From contig NMRA01000049.1 of assembly GCA_002633005.1 (NCBI GenBank), positions 656,636 to 713,872 on the forward strand: DNA of 57,237 nucleotides, written 5' to 3'. A program made the translations under genes and the position numbers. This document shows positions 44,891 to 57,145 of the stretch, in pieces. The notes beneath the pieces were generated by a model. That model had not been told where the DNA came from. It saw only the letters and a program-made list of their open reading frames with translations, and ran no database searches. This stretch comes from Phoronis australis. Lineage: Eukaryota; Phoronida; Phoronidae. Position 1 is the stretch's first letter; the number at the start of each line of letters is the position of its first letter.

Positions 44891-46935
44891 AATTGACCTA
44901 TCGCCAGGATTATGACAGACGGCTTAATTGACCAATCAGAACGCAGCATTCTTGGCACACCTTCGTCTTCGTTTCCAAGCCGCTCTTTTACCCGACAAAC
45001 CACACGTAGTCGAGTAAAACTTACAGTGTACTTTAGTCTATAGCTCAAGAAATTGTCCGCCAAGAATGGGGAAACGGTGTTGATATGGCGTGTGTAGCAC
45101 CGACAGCCGTTATGCTGCTCCAGAATTATATCCCGTCATTTTTTGGCATGTCCTAAGCCGAAAAATTGATGTTGTAAAGCGTAAGCTTTGGATCAAACTG
45201 TACAGCCACATGAGCAGCTGAACTTAGCGATGTTGCTTGAGAACTCGAAGGCTATAATAAACACAAATATATTAGTTCCAAGATACGCACTTTTCAGCAG
45301 GGGTATCTCAGATTTTGACTCCCGAGTTTCCTACGTCTGGCCGCCTTTGTCTCGGCACCTGCTGGATATCAGCACTCCGGAAATTGTTGTTTTCAAGGAG
45401 ATTTTTATTTTATTTTTTTTTTAAATATTTCAAACTAATGGACATTATTTTGTTTCGTATCAGAGGTACAATTGTGTTATTCATAAACCATAGGCTGGCG
45501 TTCAACTGAACTTCTCTCCCGGTCAAAATTCAGAGATTCGATCGGCACAGGGAAGGGCATTGGATTACTGCCGAAACTGTTGAATTACTTTTTGACGTGT
45601 AACTCTAGTATACACTATGTCTGTAGAGTTAGAGAGAGCTCATTTTGAAGTTGTTCAAACATGATATTTAGATTTATGAAGCTTTAAAAAAGAATTTGAG
45701 TTATTTTTGTAAATACCCTATTATTGCAACTACCACACCAAACTTGCAATCTTTTGTAACCATACCACGACTTAGTGATCATGCTACCTTCAAAAATAAA
45801 TGAAAGCTACCTTTATGGAATGAAACTACAAAAATGCCAAGTTCATAGGAAGGTAGGCCTAATTTAAATGTCTTAATGGTGCAAACGGATAATTCCATAG
45901 GCGGATTTGGGGGGGGGGGGCAGGGGCTCCAGCCCCCCTTGCCTGCCGCAAGCAAAATGAAACAGCAAGAGCATGAAGCGTGAGGAAATATTGACTTCAG
46001 TAACCAGGACCGGTAGCGGAAGAGGGGGGCTCAGACCCCAGATCGCGGCGGAATCGTGTTCCTGTTTTTTTAGTCCACCGATAGATTTTCTGAACAGAAG
46101 GTCCAACGGTCTACATCCCTGGCTCCTGCAACTTTCGGGCCGCCTGTGCATATACAATCGCACTTTTCCCAATTCCACGAAGCAACATATGTTGGGCCCC
46201 CCTGTGGTATCCTAGATCCGCCACTGAATTCCAGTTATTAATTTGACTTAGACACAGCCCTAGACTTACCCGGAGCTATCTGTTTGCCTAGGACGAGATG
46301 AGTGTGTACATGAGCTATGAACCTGAATTTTTTATCAAAATATTTCGTTACAAGATTAGAAAAGCGTAAACAGTGCTATCGAGCCGACCTAGTCAGAGAC
46401 TATAGTGCATGTGTTGTCTGTAATCTATGACCTACTTTACTCCAGGAGTCCCACCAGTTGTGACCTACTTTTCATTTGGCGAAACAATTATTTAGCAGAC
46501 GATAGAATAAAAATATCGGTGAATCTTTACTGATTTTATTCGAAAGATCATGAAATCTATGGAATCGTACAGATAATTCGACTTTAAGGTACATACCCAA
46601 CTTAACCTGAACATATCGTATCAGTGGCCTTGTCATTTGTCAGGTGAAGGTGGCCCCGAGGCCGAGGGGTTCTTCGGATTTTCGCTGGCTCCTCCTGGAG
46701 CACTTATTTTTTCATCGTCACCTTTACAAATTCCCACATCATGAACGTACGATTCTCTGTTGAAAAGCATCGCCTCTTGTCTCTGTCGAAGCGTTTTAGT
46801 CAAATAGTGCAAAAACACTCATCGATTACACCAGGAACGTCGTTTAGCGACAGTGTATTTGCCTCTGACATCTCGTTCGATTGTCGGGTATCACGCGACT
46901 TTTCGCATAGGGGCGGAGCTTGCGTTAGGTCAATT
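44891..46935 (-). mobile_element. 2.1-kb inverted-end element, right copy (inverted)
   Basis: This is the inverse of 35409-37551, from CAATTGACCTATCGCCAGG at 44891 to GCGTTAGGTCAATTG at 46935. The copies differ by many substitutions and small gaps. The nested hAT-like element is at 45896-46226. An open frame at the outer end (about 65 codons from 46741) is matched in the left copy but is interrupted there, so I do not call it a gene. Confidence 0.75.
45896..46226. mobile_element. hAT-like MITE nested in the right 2.1-kb element
   Basis: It runs from CCATAGGCGGATTTGG to CCTAGATCCGCCACTG and is the inverse of 36182-36490. A run of 13 G lies just inside its left end. Confidence 0.65.
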
Positions 46936-48690
46936 GCAACCGGGGGCCACCATCTTGAAGAAGAGTGCAGCTGCAGCCTAGAAAGTGGCCTTTTTTATTC
47001 TCAGCATGTTCACAAATACAAACAAACCAAATTCACTGAGCCTACATGCAATGCCCACCTACAAAATGCCTCCAAACTTGGCCTACCCCAAAATTTTAAT
47101 ATTCAGTGCCACCTTACGCCGAATGACAGGTGGTAATTTCCCCTAAAACGTTGACAACACAATGTGGATAGCAGAGCAACAAAACTATCGAACATATCAA
47201 CAATAGAGATGAAAATATAAAGGCAACGGTCATGAGACTTGAATTACAAACACAAAAATGTCATGCAAAATAAGTTACCTACTGGATAAGAGTACACAAA
47301 TACAAAAACAATGACTAAAAAGTGCTAATAGGTATAATGAATAGAAAAAAAATAATATTCCTAATACAACCATGTTTACAACCATGAGTACATGACTTTG
47401 AAAGGATTATTTCGTGAGAACGTCGTTAAAAACTCAGATGTTTCCAAATATACATGTATTACCACGCTGCAAAATGTCATACCGCGGAACCCGATGCCAC
47501 TTGATTCATTCTAACAAAAATATTTGAGGAATGCGTTCGTGTGAAACACTTGAACACTAAGTAGAAAAAAATTGGAAATCAATGAGCATACAAACAGTAT
47601 GCGTGAATTTAAAGCCGTGTGATTGTATGCAATAATTGACCGACTGTTCATGTACATGTTTGTGTACATGTGCATATCCGAAAATGAGAGCATGGACCAG
47701 TTTGAATAAAAGTTGAGAACAAAATTGTGCAAAGCGATAGAGTTATAGAAACTGATGTGTTAACATTAAGTATTTCAATGAAAAAAGAAGAATGCATGAC
47801 ACCGAAAACACCCTGTACTGGTTGGTAAGACACGCACATACACGGCGGTTAGCAGCGTGTGTCTGTCAACACCACTGCTTGGGCTGACGAAGCCGAAGGT
47901 CGAAGTATGCATTTGCACAGACCCAATTTTCCGAAAGGTGATTGGAATTGTCTACTTCGGGTCATAGGAAGGAATAATAATTACATCAATATGCAGACGC
48001 TTTTTCAAAAAATAAAACACATATAAGGAGTGCTGAGGTGTCTCAGGGAAAATTACTTTGGTGATACGCTACTTTTAGTATTCGTTGTCCTAGTACCTAA
48101 TTCATCTTTAAGTGGTGAACTTTGGTAATTTGTACGACATGGTCTCACAGTTTAAGCAGTTGTGTCACAGGCTCTGTTGTAAAACAACATGCCGCGGAAC
48201 TAGAGTTTTAAAAAGGCGTTCGCATTATTAATTTTTACACCAATCAACGTACCCCTTTTATGAGACCATGATGTGTGGAATTGCAGTTTTTTTCTGTCAG
48301 TAGCAAGCACACTTCCATCTGATTGGCCATCCAGAACGAGAAGGACAAAAATGTTCACACAGAAACAACACATTGAGATACTGCAACCATTTCAAAAAAT
48401 AAAGTTTTGATTTATTTCAAAACATATTAATGTCAAAATATCACCATCAAGCAGTAAAATCACACCGTGACAGTAATGTCTAGCTGGTACAAAGTTACTG
48501 TACTGGTACATGCTCTCCATTTCAGCAAGTCAGATTTAAACCAACTCTAATTTAATGCCTCAATTCAGTTGGATCCGGCATTTACTGACACACAATTATG
48601 TTAATAGAACATTTATATTGACAAAACCCCGCCACAAAATAAATATGACAAAACTCAAAGGTCATAAACTCTATCTGCCTTGTCCTACAC
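46936..48690. other. Intergenic sequence, no gene seen
   Basis: AT-rich sequence with only short open frames. No repeats or RNA genes were recognised. Confidence 0.4.
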
Positions 48691-48882
48691 ATGCGCGCAC
48701 CCAGGGGGGGGGGGGCATTTGACGAAGTGGACAAAAAGGTCCACCTCAGAGAAACAAAAAGTTCAAGAAAACGAGACAAACCTCCATTAAACAGGCGCAA
48801 CCGCACAATTCAACGTGGTACCCCATTTTTTAGTTCTCCCGCTTTTGTTAGTAAAAGGTCCACATCGCCATAAATTCGAGCC
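48691..48882 (+). mobile_element. MITE, family GCGCGCACCCAG, copy E (right end lost)
   Basis: It starts ATGCGCGCACCCAG plus a run of G, then GAAGTGGACAAAAAGGTCC and CAGAGAAACAAAAAGTTC. It ends at AAATTCGAGCC without the right terminal arm. Confidence 0.7.
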
Positions 48883-50760
48883 AAGTATCAGAAGACCATA
48901 AACAGGACAGAAAATAAAAATGATGGTTTTCCTCAAGTAAGACAGTTGCAGATTTTAATAACTTGACAGGCTACGTAACATTTGTCCCATCTTTTGAAAT
49001 CTCCAGAAACAATCCATCTACCGTCCCAATATAACATTGTGGAGTGTAGCATTTTTGGGTATCCCTTCCTTCGATCCTGCCGTATTCCTCATAACCTGGC
49101 TATATCAATAAATCTTCAAATTGGTGTCCACTCTGTAGAAATGTACAGTTATTAATCTTGTAGTCACTTTTTGTGTTTCTTCGTTGCTACAAAACAACAG
49201 ATATCTTGGTCACTAAACCCTTAAAGACATATCGAACTAAGACGGAAAGTCAAGTAAAAGACCATGAAATATCGACTTAAGTGGGTGTTCTATGGACCAA
49301 TTGAAGTTGAACAATATCGTTTCTGCGATCGGATTCTCATCGACAAAATCATTTTATTTCAATTTCAATTTTTAAACCTCGAAAGATCAAAAAATTATAT
49401 CACTGATTCTGGGTCTAATCTTTATACTGGAAATCAAACTCTGTTTTTGGTGTTTTCTGCTGTAACTAAAGATAAGAGTTAAGACCCTTTCTAAAGTTCT
49501 GTGCTAGAGTATGCAATGATTTTCTTGGATGGTTTTCTAAAAATCTTAGTTTGCACTTGATGATCCTTACATCAAAGCTATGACTTTTTACTCGAAATCT
49601 CGTGTTGTTACCAATATTGGTTCCTACATACTACACAGTACACACTCATCTTGATGAACGTGGTTCATCATCAAGATGGCGGACCACTCCGCTCAACGAA
49701 AACCACGTGATGTCAACTTAATCTATTTATCTCATTGGTCAACCCAGGAGAAAAATCTAGCAAAATCACGTGCTCCGTCTGAAAATACATAGCGATGCCT
49801 CGAAATTTTACTCTTATTCTCGCGAAACACTTTTAAAAAAGCTTAGTCTACTGAATTCGAAAAAGCATCGGAAATGGTGCCTGATACCAAAAAAAAAAAA
49901 AAAAAATTCAGCAGAGGCAGTACGAAAACTTGTCACCTAGACAAACCTACGTCAGTGACCCCCAATACGTCGTAAGTCTAGTTTTGAGCCCACTGCCATG
50001 CCGCAATCGTCCCCAGTAGGCTTCTATTGGATACTTTCCGAAGCCCCACTTTAAAAGTTCCGATTACTGGTCTACAAAATATTGATTGTGGCCTGTGTAT
50101 GTGTGTCACGGGTTCGCAGTAAATAATAAAAAATCAATCCAGCAACTGCCATTAAATAGTTTCTTATCCCATCAATACACTCAGACACATTTCGCCAACT
50201 CTTACTATAGACTCACTCCAACCACGAGGTCTCCAAAGCACCCGTATCCTCATTTGCATATCAATAACTAGCCAACAAAGAGAACTTGGTTGACGTCACA
50301 ATGGACATCAGGCTCGCCCTAACGGGCCCGTCCTGCCACACGTACAAGAAAAACGTGTTGACTTTTTTGTTTTGTAAGTTTCCATTTTGTAAGGTATAAG
50401 TGCAGTTGTATTGTCAGTGATATTTCTTGCAGTTTTTGAACAATAAAAGTTTATTGTGTTCTCATTGACGTCTTTTGATTTCTTCACAGAAGACTGACGT
50501 GGTTCCAGGAATGGCAGCACATTCATTCGGTTGCCTATAAGTATCAATTAATGCGCTCGTCGCCAAAAATTACGCCATTTCATCACAACAGGGCGTCTCT
50601 GAACGATGACTAATCTCGTAGTAGACTAGCACCACTTCTATGAAAATCTACGGAGTAGGCCTACTTTAATTTATCAAAAGATCACTTGATAAGTTTAAAA
50701 ACGGTATTTGCAGCTCTTGAGTTATTAAACAAACGCCAGCTGAAAAACGTACTTTTCGAG
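48883..50760. other. Intergenic sequence, no gene seen
   Basis: No supported gene. An A16-18 run lies at 49890-49906, and an imperfect hairpin (CATCTTGATGAAC / GTTCATCATCAAGATG) at 49648-49679. Confidence 0.4.
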
Positions 50761-52745
50761 ACAATAGCGGAGTTGCAACGCCGCCATATTGGAAATGGGT
50801 CAGAATGTTGCATTCTGGTTACAATGGTAAACTTCAGTAAACAAGTATGTTGGCAACCGTGCGGGCGAACGGGCTACGGGGAGGTTATACGTGTTGTGTG
50901 CCTGGCATGCTATAATACCAGTTAGCGAAATAAAAAAAATAGTTACTACCTGTTTCCCAAGGATCAAGAACTGCGTTAAACATGGGTCAGAGACATCGGT
51001 AGAGCTGGTAGCAAAGGCCGACTTCGTGAATTCTTTCCGACTTCGTAGCATAAAGTGTGCAGCGCTCATTTTGAGGGCGGCAAGAAAACGTATCTTAGAA
51101 ACTGCCCAACAATATCTCCCTTCAAAGAAACAGTAACAAATACTCCACGGCGGTTGGTAGTGAAAAAAAAAAACTTGTTTTCGCTTGACCAGAACCAAGC
51201 CAACATGAGCAATTTTGAGGATAATGCCTCTGCACAATCACCTGTTCTGGGTCGACTCACTTAACGTATGCACACTATATGCATTACGCGCTAAGATAAA
51301 GCGTGCAGATTATTATTATTTACTTTCTACAAAATTGTGGTACATTGCTACCAAAATTCGTTGTTAAATTACGATCATTTTTCATAAAATTTTGTTGAAG
51401 TTCCAGGGCGAAATCTTGCCGACAAATGCGTAGCTGCTGGTCTCGCAATCGTCGATAGGGCTTGAATTCTTAAATAAGAATACAGCTTTGACTCAACAAA
51501 TTACCTGAAATCCTCCTCAAGTTTTCCAAATAGCGTCTCTAAGATTTTTAAGTTCTTGTGAAGTCTGGATTAACTGCAGATTAAGTCCAAATCTACGCTA
51601 GATTGTAGCACGCAACCCGAGAAAAATCTCTGTGGGAACACATGTTGTTGTCACGTGACGTTTGTTTTGAAGTTTGTATGCGTGTGTGTGAGAGTAAGCG
51701 TGCGTGTGCTTGTCAGAGTTCATTTGCCAGAGTAATGTAATGATCTAGGTGTGCATTGTATCCAAAAAAAAAATAAGTCAAGCAGTCAAGCAGAGCGTGT
51801 TTTAATATTTACGGCTTAGCACTTGCTGGCCTCATCTGCTAAAAACGTTCGAGAATTTTTTCGGTAAGACCGACATGTCACTCATTGAGTCGCCGGGTGA
51901 GTGGATGCGTGACCGTAGTGTAACAGCTATTTCCCGGAAGATTTGGGGTGTAAGGGTGCGAAGTGGGTCATTTTGACCTTAAAAACACCAATTATGATTA
52001 GTTAAATAATTTCTCTTAAAAATAATGCAGAAGCTTTTTACGGTATTGGAAACTTTCGGAAATTAGTGCCAATATTTATTTGCCGATGCTATGTTACCCG
52101 ATTAATCTTCGATGACAGTCGGTACATTATGCAGCGCGCGCTTCTTGGTCGCGTGCTAACACTGGTCGAGTTTTTTTTATTAGTCTTCGATTCACGGTTT
52201 TCACATGCACAAAGAAGTTTGAGGCCGGAGAAGATCTGTACTGGAAAGAAACAATGCAATCCCGCTCTTTGACAAGTACGCTGTGTCTGTTTTCAAAGTC
52301 CAGACCCGCGTAGTGGGGCACATCCCTCGCAAGAGCAGCAAAACTTCTGCGTTCTTTTTGAATCGCGGCGTAAGTTTGAAGTGTATACGGACATAACGGT
52401 GAGGCTCGTGGTCCGTTACAAATTCAGGCTGTCGGATCTTTCAATTGATAAATTGGAGACGTTAGAACTGTAGGTAAGGGCATTTTTCGCATGTAGTTCA
52501 TGGGCTGGGCGCTTACTTTAGCAAAGTCTGAAAACGCGTTGGGGCACTTGTTGAGCCATGGGCGCTAATTAGGGCGAATAGCGGCAGAATTACATACAGC
52601 AGCGTAGTTTAATGCACACAAATTACACGTCGTGCAAACCAGTCGGCCATCCCGTTTACCATCAACAATCCCAGTAGCCTTTGCGCACCCTAATTTCCGG
52701 ACATGCGCAATCGTTAAATCGATTCAGTTGCAACTCCGCTATTGT
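50761..52745 (+). mobile_element. 2-kb element with HIRAN-like exon, copy 1
   Basis: The ends are ACAATAGCGGAGTTGCAAC and its inverse GTTGCAACTCCGCTATTGT. It is followed by 115 bases of spacer and a second copy in the same orientation, so the repeat step is 2100 bases. Copies are close but differ by many substitutions and small gaps. A GT-rich stretch (about 51675-51715) and a HIRAN-like exon (about 52190-52369) are shared landmarks. No transposase was recognised. Confidence 0.75.
52190..52369 (+). pseudogene. HIRAN-like exon remnant, copy 1 (frameshifted)
   Basis: One frame gives EAGEDLYWKETMQS. After a shift, another gives DKYAVSVFKVQTRVVGHIPR then KSSKTSAFFLNR before GGC|GTAAGT. The DxYAVxV...VVGHIPRxxS...FFL pattern is that of HIRAN-like domains common in invertebrate repeat-associated proteins. 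The break lies between MQS and DKYA. Confidence 0.5.
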
Positions 52746-52860
52746 AAGCAGGTGTAAGCATGCAGTGTTTTCGCAAACACGGAAGTGTGAGTCCGAGGCG
52801 AAGCTTTGAATAAAAGCATAGGTTCAAGCTCAAGTTCTGTAAGCAGTAAGCTGGGGATGG

Positions 52861-54838
52861 ACAATAGCGGAGTTGCAACGCCGCCATATTGGAAATGGGT
52901 CAGAATGTTGCATTGTGGTTAAGCCGGTAAACAAGTACGTCGGCAAGCGTGGGGGCGAACCGGCCACAGGGAGGTTATACGTGTTGTGTGCCTGGCATGC
53001 TATAATACCAGTTAGCGAGATAAAAAAATTTAGTTACTACTTGTTTCCCAAGGATCAAGAACTGCGTTAAACATGGGTCAGAGACATTAGTAGAGCTGGT
53101 AGCAAAGGCCGACTTCGTGAATTCTTTCCGACTTGGTAGCATAAAGTATGCAGTGCTCATTTTGAGGGCGGCAAGAAAACGTATCTTGGAAACTGCCCAA
53201 CAATATCTCCCTCAAAGAAACAGTAAAAAACACTCTACGGTGGTTGGTAGTGAAAAAAAAACTTGTTTTCGCTTGACCAGAACCAACCCAACATGAGCAA
53301 TTTTGAGAATAATGCCTCAGCACAATCACCTCTTCTGGGTCAACACAGTTAACGTACGCTCACTATATGTATTACGCGCTAGGATAAAGCGTGCAGAATA
53401 TTATTATTTACTTTCTACGAACTTGTGGTGCATTGCTATCAAAATTCGTTGTTAAATTACGATCATTTTTCAGAAAATTGTGTTGGAAGTCCCAGGGCGA
53501 TATCTTGCCGACAAATGCGTAGCTGCCGGTCTCGCAATCGTCGATAGGGCTTGAATTCTTGAATAGGAATGCAGCTTCGACTCAACAAATTACCTGAAAT
53601 CCTCTTCAAGTTTTTCAAATAGCGTCTCTAAGATTTTTAAGTTCTTGTGGAGTCTGGATTGACTGCGGAATAAGTCCAAATCTGCGCTAGATTGCAGCCG
53701 CAACACGATAAAAATCTCTGGAGGAACACACATGTTGTTGTCACGTGACGTTTGTTTTGAAGTTTGTATGCGTGTGTGTGCCAGTAAGCGTGCGTGTGCT
53801 TGTCAACAGGGTTCTTTTGCCAGAGTAATGTAATGATCTAGGTGTGCATTGTATCCAAAGAACTGAATTAAGTCAAGCAGTCAAGCAGAGCGTGTTTTAA
53901 TATTTAGGCCTAGCTTAGCACTTGCTAAAAAACGTTCGAGAATTTTTTCGGTAAGACCGATATGTCACTCATTGAGTCGCCGGGTGAGTGGACGCGTGAC
54001 CGTAGTGTAAAAACTATTTTCCGGAAGATTTGGGGTGTAAGGGTGCGAAGTGGTTTGACCTTAAAAACACCAATTACGATTAGTTAAATAATTTCTCTTA
54101 AAAAATGCAAAAGTTTATTACGGTATTAGAAACTTTCGGAAATTAGTGCCAATATTTATTTCCCGATGCTTTGTTACCCGTTTCATGAATAAATAGTTCC
54201 CGTCTGAATGTCTTCGATGACAGCCGGTACATATGCAGCGCGCGCTTCTTGGCCGCGTGCTAACACTGGTCGATTTTTTTTATTAGTCTTCGTTTCACGG
54301 TTTTTACGTGTACAAAGAAGTTTGGATTCCTGTTGAGGCCGGAGAAGATCTGTACCGGGAAGAAACAATGCAAGGCTGCTGACAAGTACGCTGCATCTCT
54401 TCTCAAAGTCCACACCCGCGTAGTGGGGCACATTCCTCGCAAGAGCAGCAAAACTTCTGCGTTCTTTTTGAATCGCGGCGTAAGTTTGAAGTGTATACGG
54501 ACATAACGGTGAGGCTCGTGGTCTACAAATTCAGGTCTGTCGGATCTTTCAATTGATAAATTGGAGACGTTAGAACTGTAGGTAAGGGCATTTTTCGCAT
54601 GCAGTTCATGGGCTGGGCGCTTACTTTAGCAAAGTCTGAAAACGCGTTGGGGCATGGGCGCTTATTAGGGCAAATAGCGGCAGAATTGCATACAGCAGCG
54701 TAGTTTAATGCACACAAATCACACGTCATGCAAACCAATCGGCCATTCCATTTACCCTTATCAATCGCAATAGCCTTTGCGCACTCTAATTTCCGGACAT
54801 GCGCAATCGTTAAATCGATTCGGTTGCAACTCCGCTAT
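52861..54838 (+). mobile_element. 2-kb element with HIRAN-like exon, copy 2
   Basis: It begins ACAATAGCGGAGTTGCAAC and ends GGTTGCAACTCCGCTATT. It follows copy 1 directly after 115 bases. Small deletions relative to copy 1 include part of the stretch around 53920-54060. Confidence 0.75.
54290..54479 (+). pseudogene. HIRAN-like exon remnant, copy 2 (frameshifted)
   Basis: The first part reads FYVYKEVWIPVEAGEDLYRE, the classical start of the domain. The second reads DKYAAS...VVGHIPRKSS and FFLNR, up to a GGC|GTAAGT donor. A one-base frame change separates the two parts. It is the best-preserved of the three copies. Confidence 0.55.
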
Positions 54839-54840
54839 TA

Positions 54841-55834
54841 CCCACGAGGTGGGCGTTTAGGGGTATTTTGCACAAAGTTGGGGATGGCAATTACTCAAGC
54901 AGTGGGCGCTTAAACTGAAAATTGACTAAAAGTCAGGGATGGGGAATCACCCGGGCATGGACGGTTATCAGCGAGTTTACGACAGGCATTGAATATGTGT
55001 GTTATGTATTAGTTTTGGCTTAAACCTATTTTGACCGATTGCTCAGGTTTGTCAGGTGGATCTGGATTTTGAATACGAAAGGGCATCCCTCTACTAGTAC
55101 CCTATATGGAATACCCGCGGAATAGGTCAGAATGCCAAGTGAACTCTCCCAATTCAATTCAAGTTCAAATGATTTTATTGAAATCAAAGCATTCAATGTC
55201 ATGAGGAAAATGATAGTTACTGTAATCTGGCTGCAGTTGACCTAGGTGTGAGTTGAATTGAATATGAACTGACTGTAATGACCCCCCATGTCGGGAGGGG
55301 CATGTTTTGTTAGGTTTACGTTAGTCTCAAAGTCATATATTAAGTTATTGATGTCGCACGTTCTTCTGTTAATGCGCATGATATCTTGTGAAGACTTGCA
55401 TGATCCACGACGGCGACATCCCGTTGCTCCGAACTTGTTCGACTCTATAGCCCAACAACAACTTGGGAAGTTTATCCCCGTAGCCAATATCTTACACGAC
55501 TGATTAACTCCATTCTGGCATTTATGGTTGGAGTGCCTGCTCTCTTTTGTTCGATAATTGCTCTAATCTTCGATAACCTGACTGGGCTGGGCTGATAAAA
55601 ATGAAAGTTAAGTTATAACATATTTGAGCTTAAACCAATAGCATTTGAATTCTGAATTCCTCGTCAAATGCTGATCATGTTCCGTTTTTGAATCACCAAA
55701 ATCGCCCAACTACAACATAATTTAAGACCATCTATTCTGTCCAAACGGATTACCAATGCCACATTGGGTTTGACTGTGTTCATACGCGTTCGGTAATAGC
55801 GTGCAACCACCATACGTTTTCTTTGAAGCCTGGG
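54841..55834. other. Spacer between copies 2 and 3 of the 2-kb element
   Basis: No gene was recognised. GGGGATGG and CAGTGGGCG(C/T)TT words near 54880-54960 recur from the element borders. Confidence 0.35.
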
Positions 55835-56950
55835 AGTTGCAATCGAATCGATTTAACGATTGCGCATGTCCGGAAATTAGGGTGCGCAAAGGCTATTGGG
55901 ATTGATTAGGGTAAATGGAATGGCCGATTGGTTTGCACGACGTGTGATTTGTGTGCATTAAACTACGTTGTTGTATGTAATTCTGCCGCTATTCGCCCTA
56001 ATAAACGCCCATCATGCCCCAATAAGCACCCCAACGCGTTTTCAGACTTTGCTAGTAAGCGCCCAGCCCATGAACTACATGCGAAAAATGCCTAACCAAC
56101 AGTTCTAACGAGTCTCCAATTTATCAATTGAAAGACCCGACAGTCCTGAATTTGTAGACCACTAGCCTCACCGTTATGTCCGTATACACTTCAAACTTAC
56201 GTCGCGATTCAAAAAGAACGCAGAAGTTTTGCTGCTCTTGCGAGGGATGTGCCCCACTACGCGGGTCAGGACTTTGAAAATAGACGCAGCGTTCTTGTCA
56301 GCGGGATTGCATTGTTTCTTTCCGGTACTGTTCTTCAACTGCTTCAACAGGAATCCAAACATCTTTGTACACGTGAAAACCGTCAATCGAAGACTAATAA
56401 AAAAACTCGACCAGTGTTATCACGCGGCCAAGAAGCGCGCGCTGCATAATGTACCGGCTGTCATCGAAGACATTTGGTCGGGAACTATCTATTCATACGG
56501 GTAACATAGCATCGGCAAATAAATATTAACACTAATTTCCGAAAGTTTCTAATATCGTAAAATAAACTTTTGCATTATTTTTACGAGAAATTATTTATCT
56601 AATCATAATTGGTGTTTTTAAAGTCAAAATGACCCACTGATAGTGAACACATTCGCACCCTTGCACCCCAAATCTTCCGGAAAGTAACTGTTACGCTACG
56701 GTCACGCATCCACTCACTCAGCGACTCAATGAGTGACGTATCGGTTTTACCGAAAAATTCTCGATCGTTTTTTAGCAGATGAGGCCAGCAAGTGCTAAGC
56801 TAAATATTAAAACACGCTCTGCTTGACTGCTTGAGTTAATTTCTTTGGATACAATGCACACCTAGATCATTATATCGGATTTACTCTGGCAAATAAACTC
56901 TTATAACAAGCACACGCACGCTTACTCTCACACACACGCATACAGCACAC
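55835..56950 (-). mobile_element. 2-kb element with HIRAN-like exon, copy 3 (inverted, truncated)
   Basis: This is the inverse of the right-hand 1.1 kb of copies 1 and 2, from GGAGTTGCAATCGAATCG to the GT/CA-rich stretch at about 56910-56950, where the match ends. The other half is missing or lies beyond the repeat that follows. Confidence 0.75.
56202..56390 (-). pseudogene. HIRAN-like exon remnant, copy 3
   Basis: On the - strand the frame reads GKKQCNPADKNAASIF, then VVGHIPRKSSKTSAFFLNR before GAC|GTAAGT. The upstream FYVY/VWIPVE half is again in a different frame. All three copies share the same break region, so the exon was probably already broken before amplification. Confidence 0.5.
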
Positions 56951-56959
56951 ATCACAAAT

Positions 56960-57145
56960 TTTTGGCCGACCGGTCGGAAATTGGTCGGCGACCGGCCGTC
57001 GATCGGTCGTCTAGCCGACCAGCAGCCGACCAACAACGGTCGGCTAGGAGCCGTCTGCTGAGTCGCCTCTGTGGTCGGCACTTGGGTCGGCTAAATGGTC
57101 GCCTGGCGTAGACGACCAATTCGGATTAAGCGTGTCCTTGGTCGG
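56960..57145. repeat. Cluster of GGTCGGC / GCCGACC words
   Basis: About a dozen copies of GGTCGGC or its inverse GCCGACC occur in under 200 bases, with variable spacing and both orientations. The strand could therefore fold into many alternative stems. The cluster abuts the truncated end of copy 3. There is no coding frame and no regular period. Confidence 0.7.

Noticed and set aside
46741-47136. 131-codon open frame on the + strand
   Set aside because: Its first two thirds lie inside the right 2.1-kb element, and the matching frame in the left copy is interrupted and ends differently. No domain was recognised.
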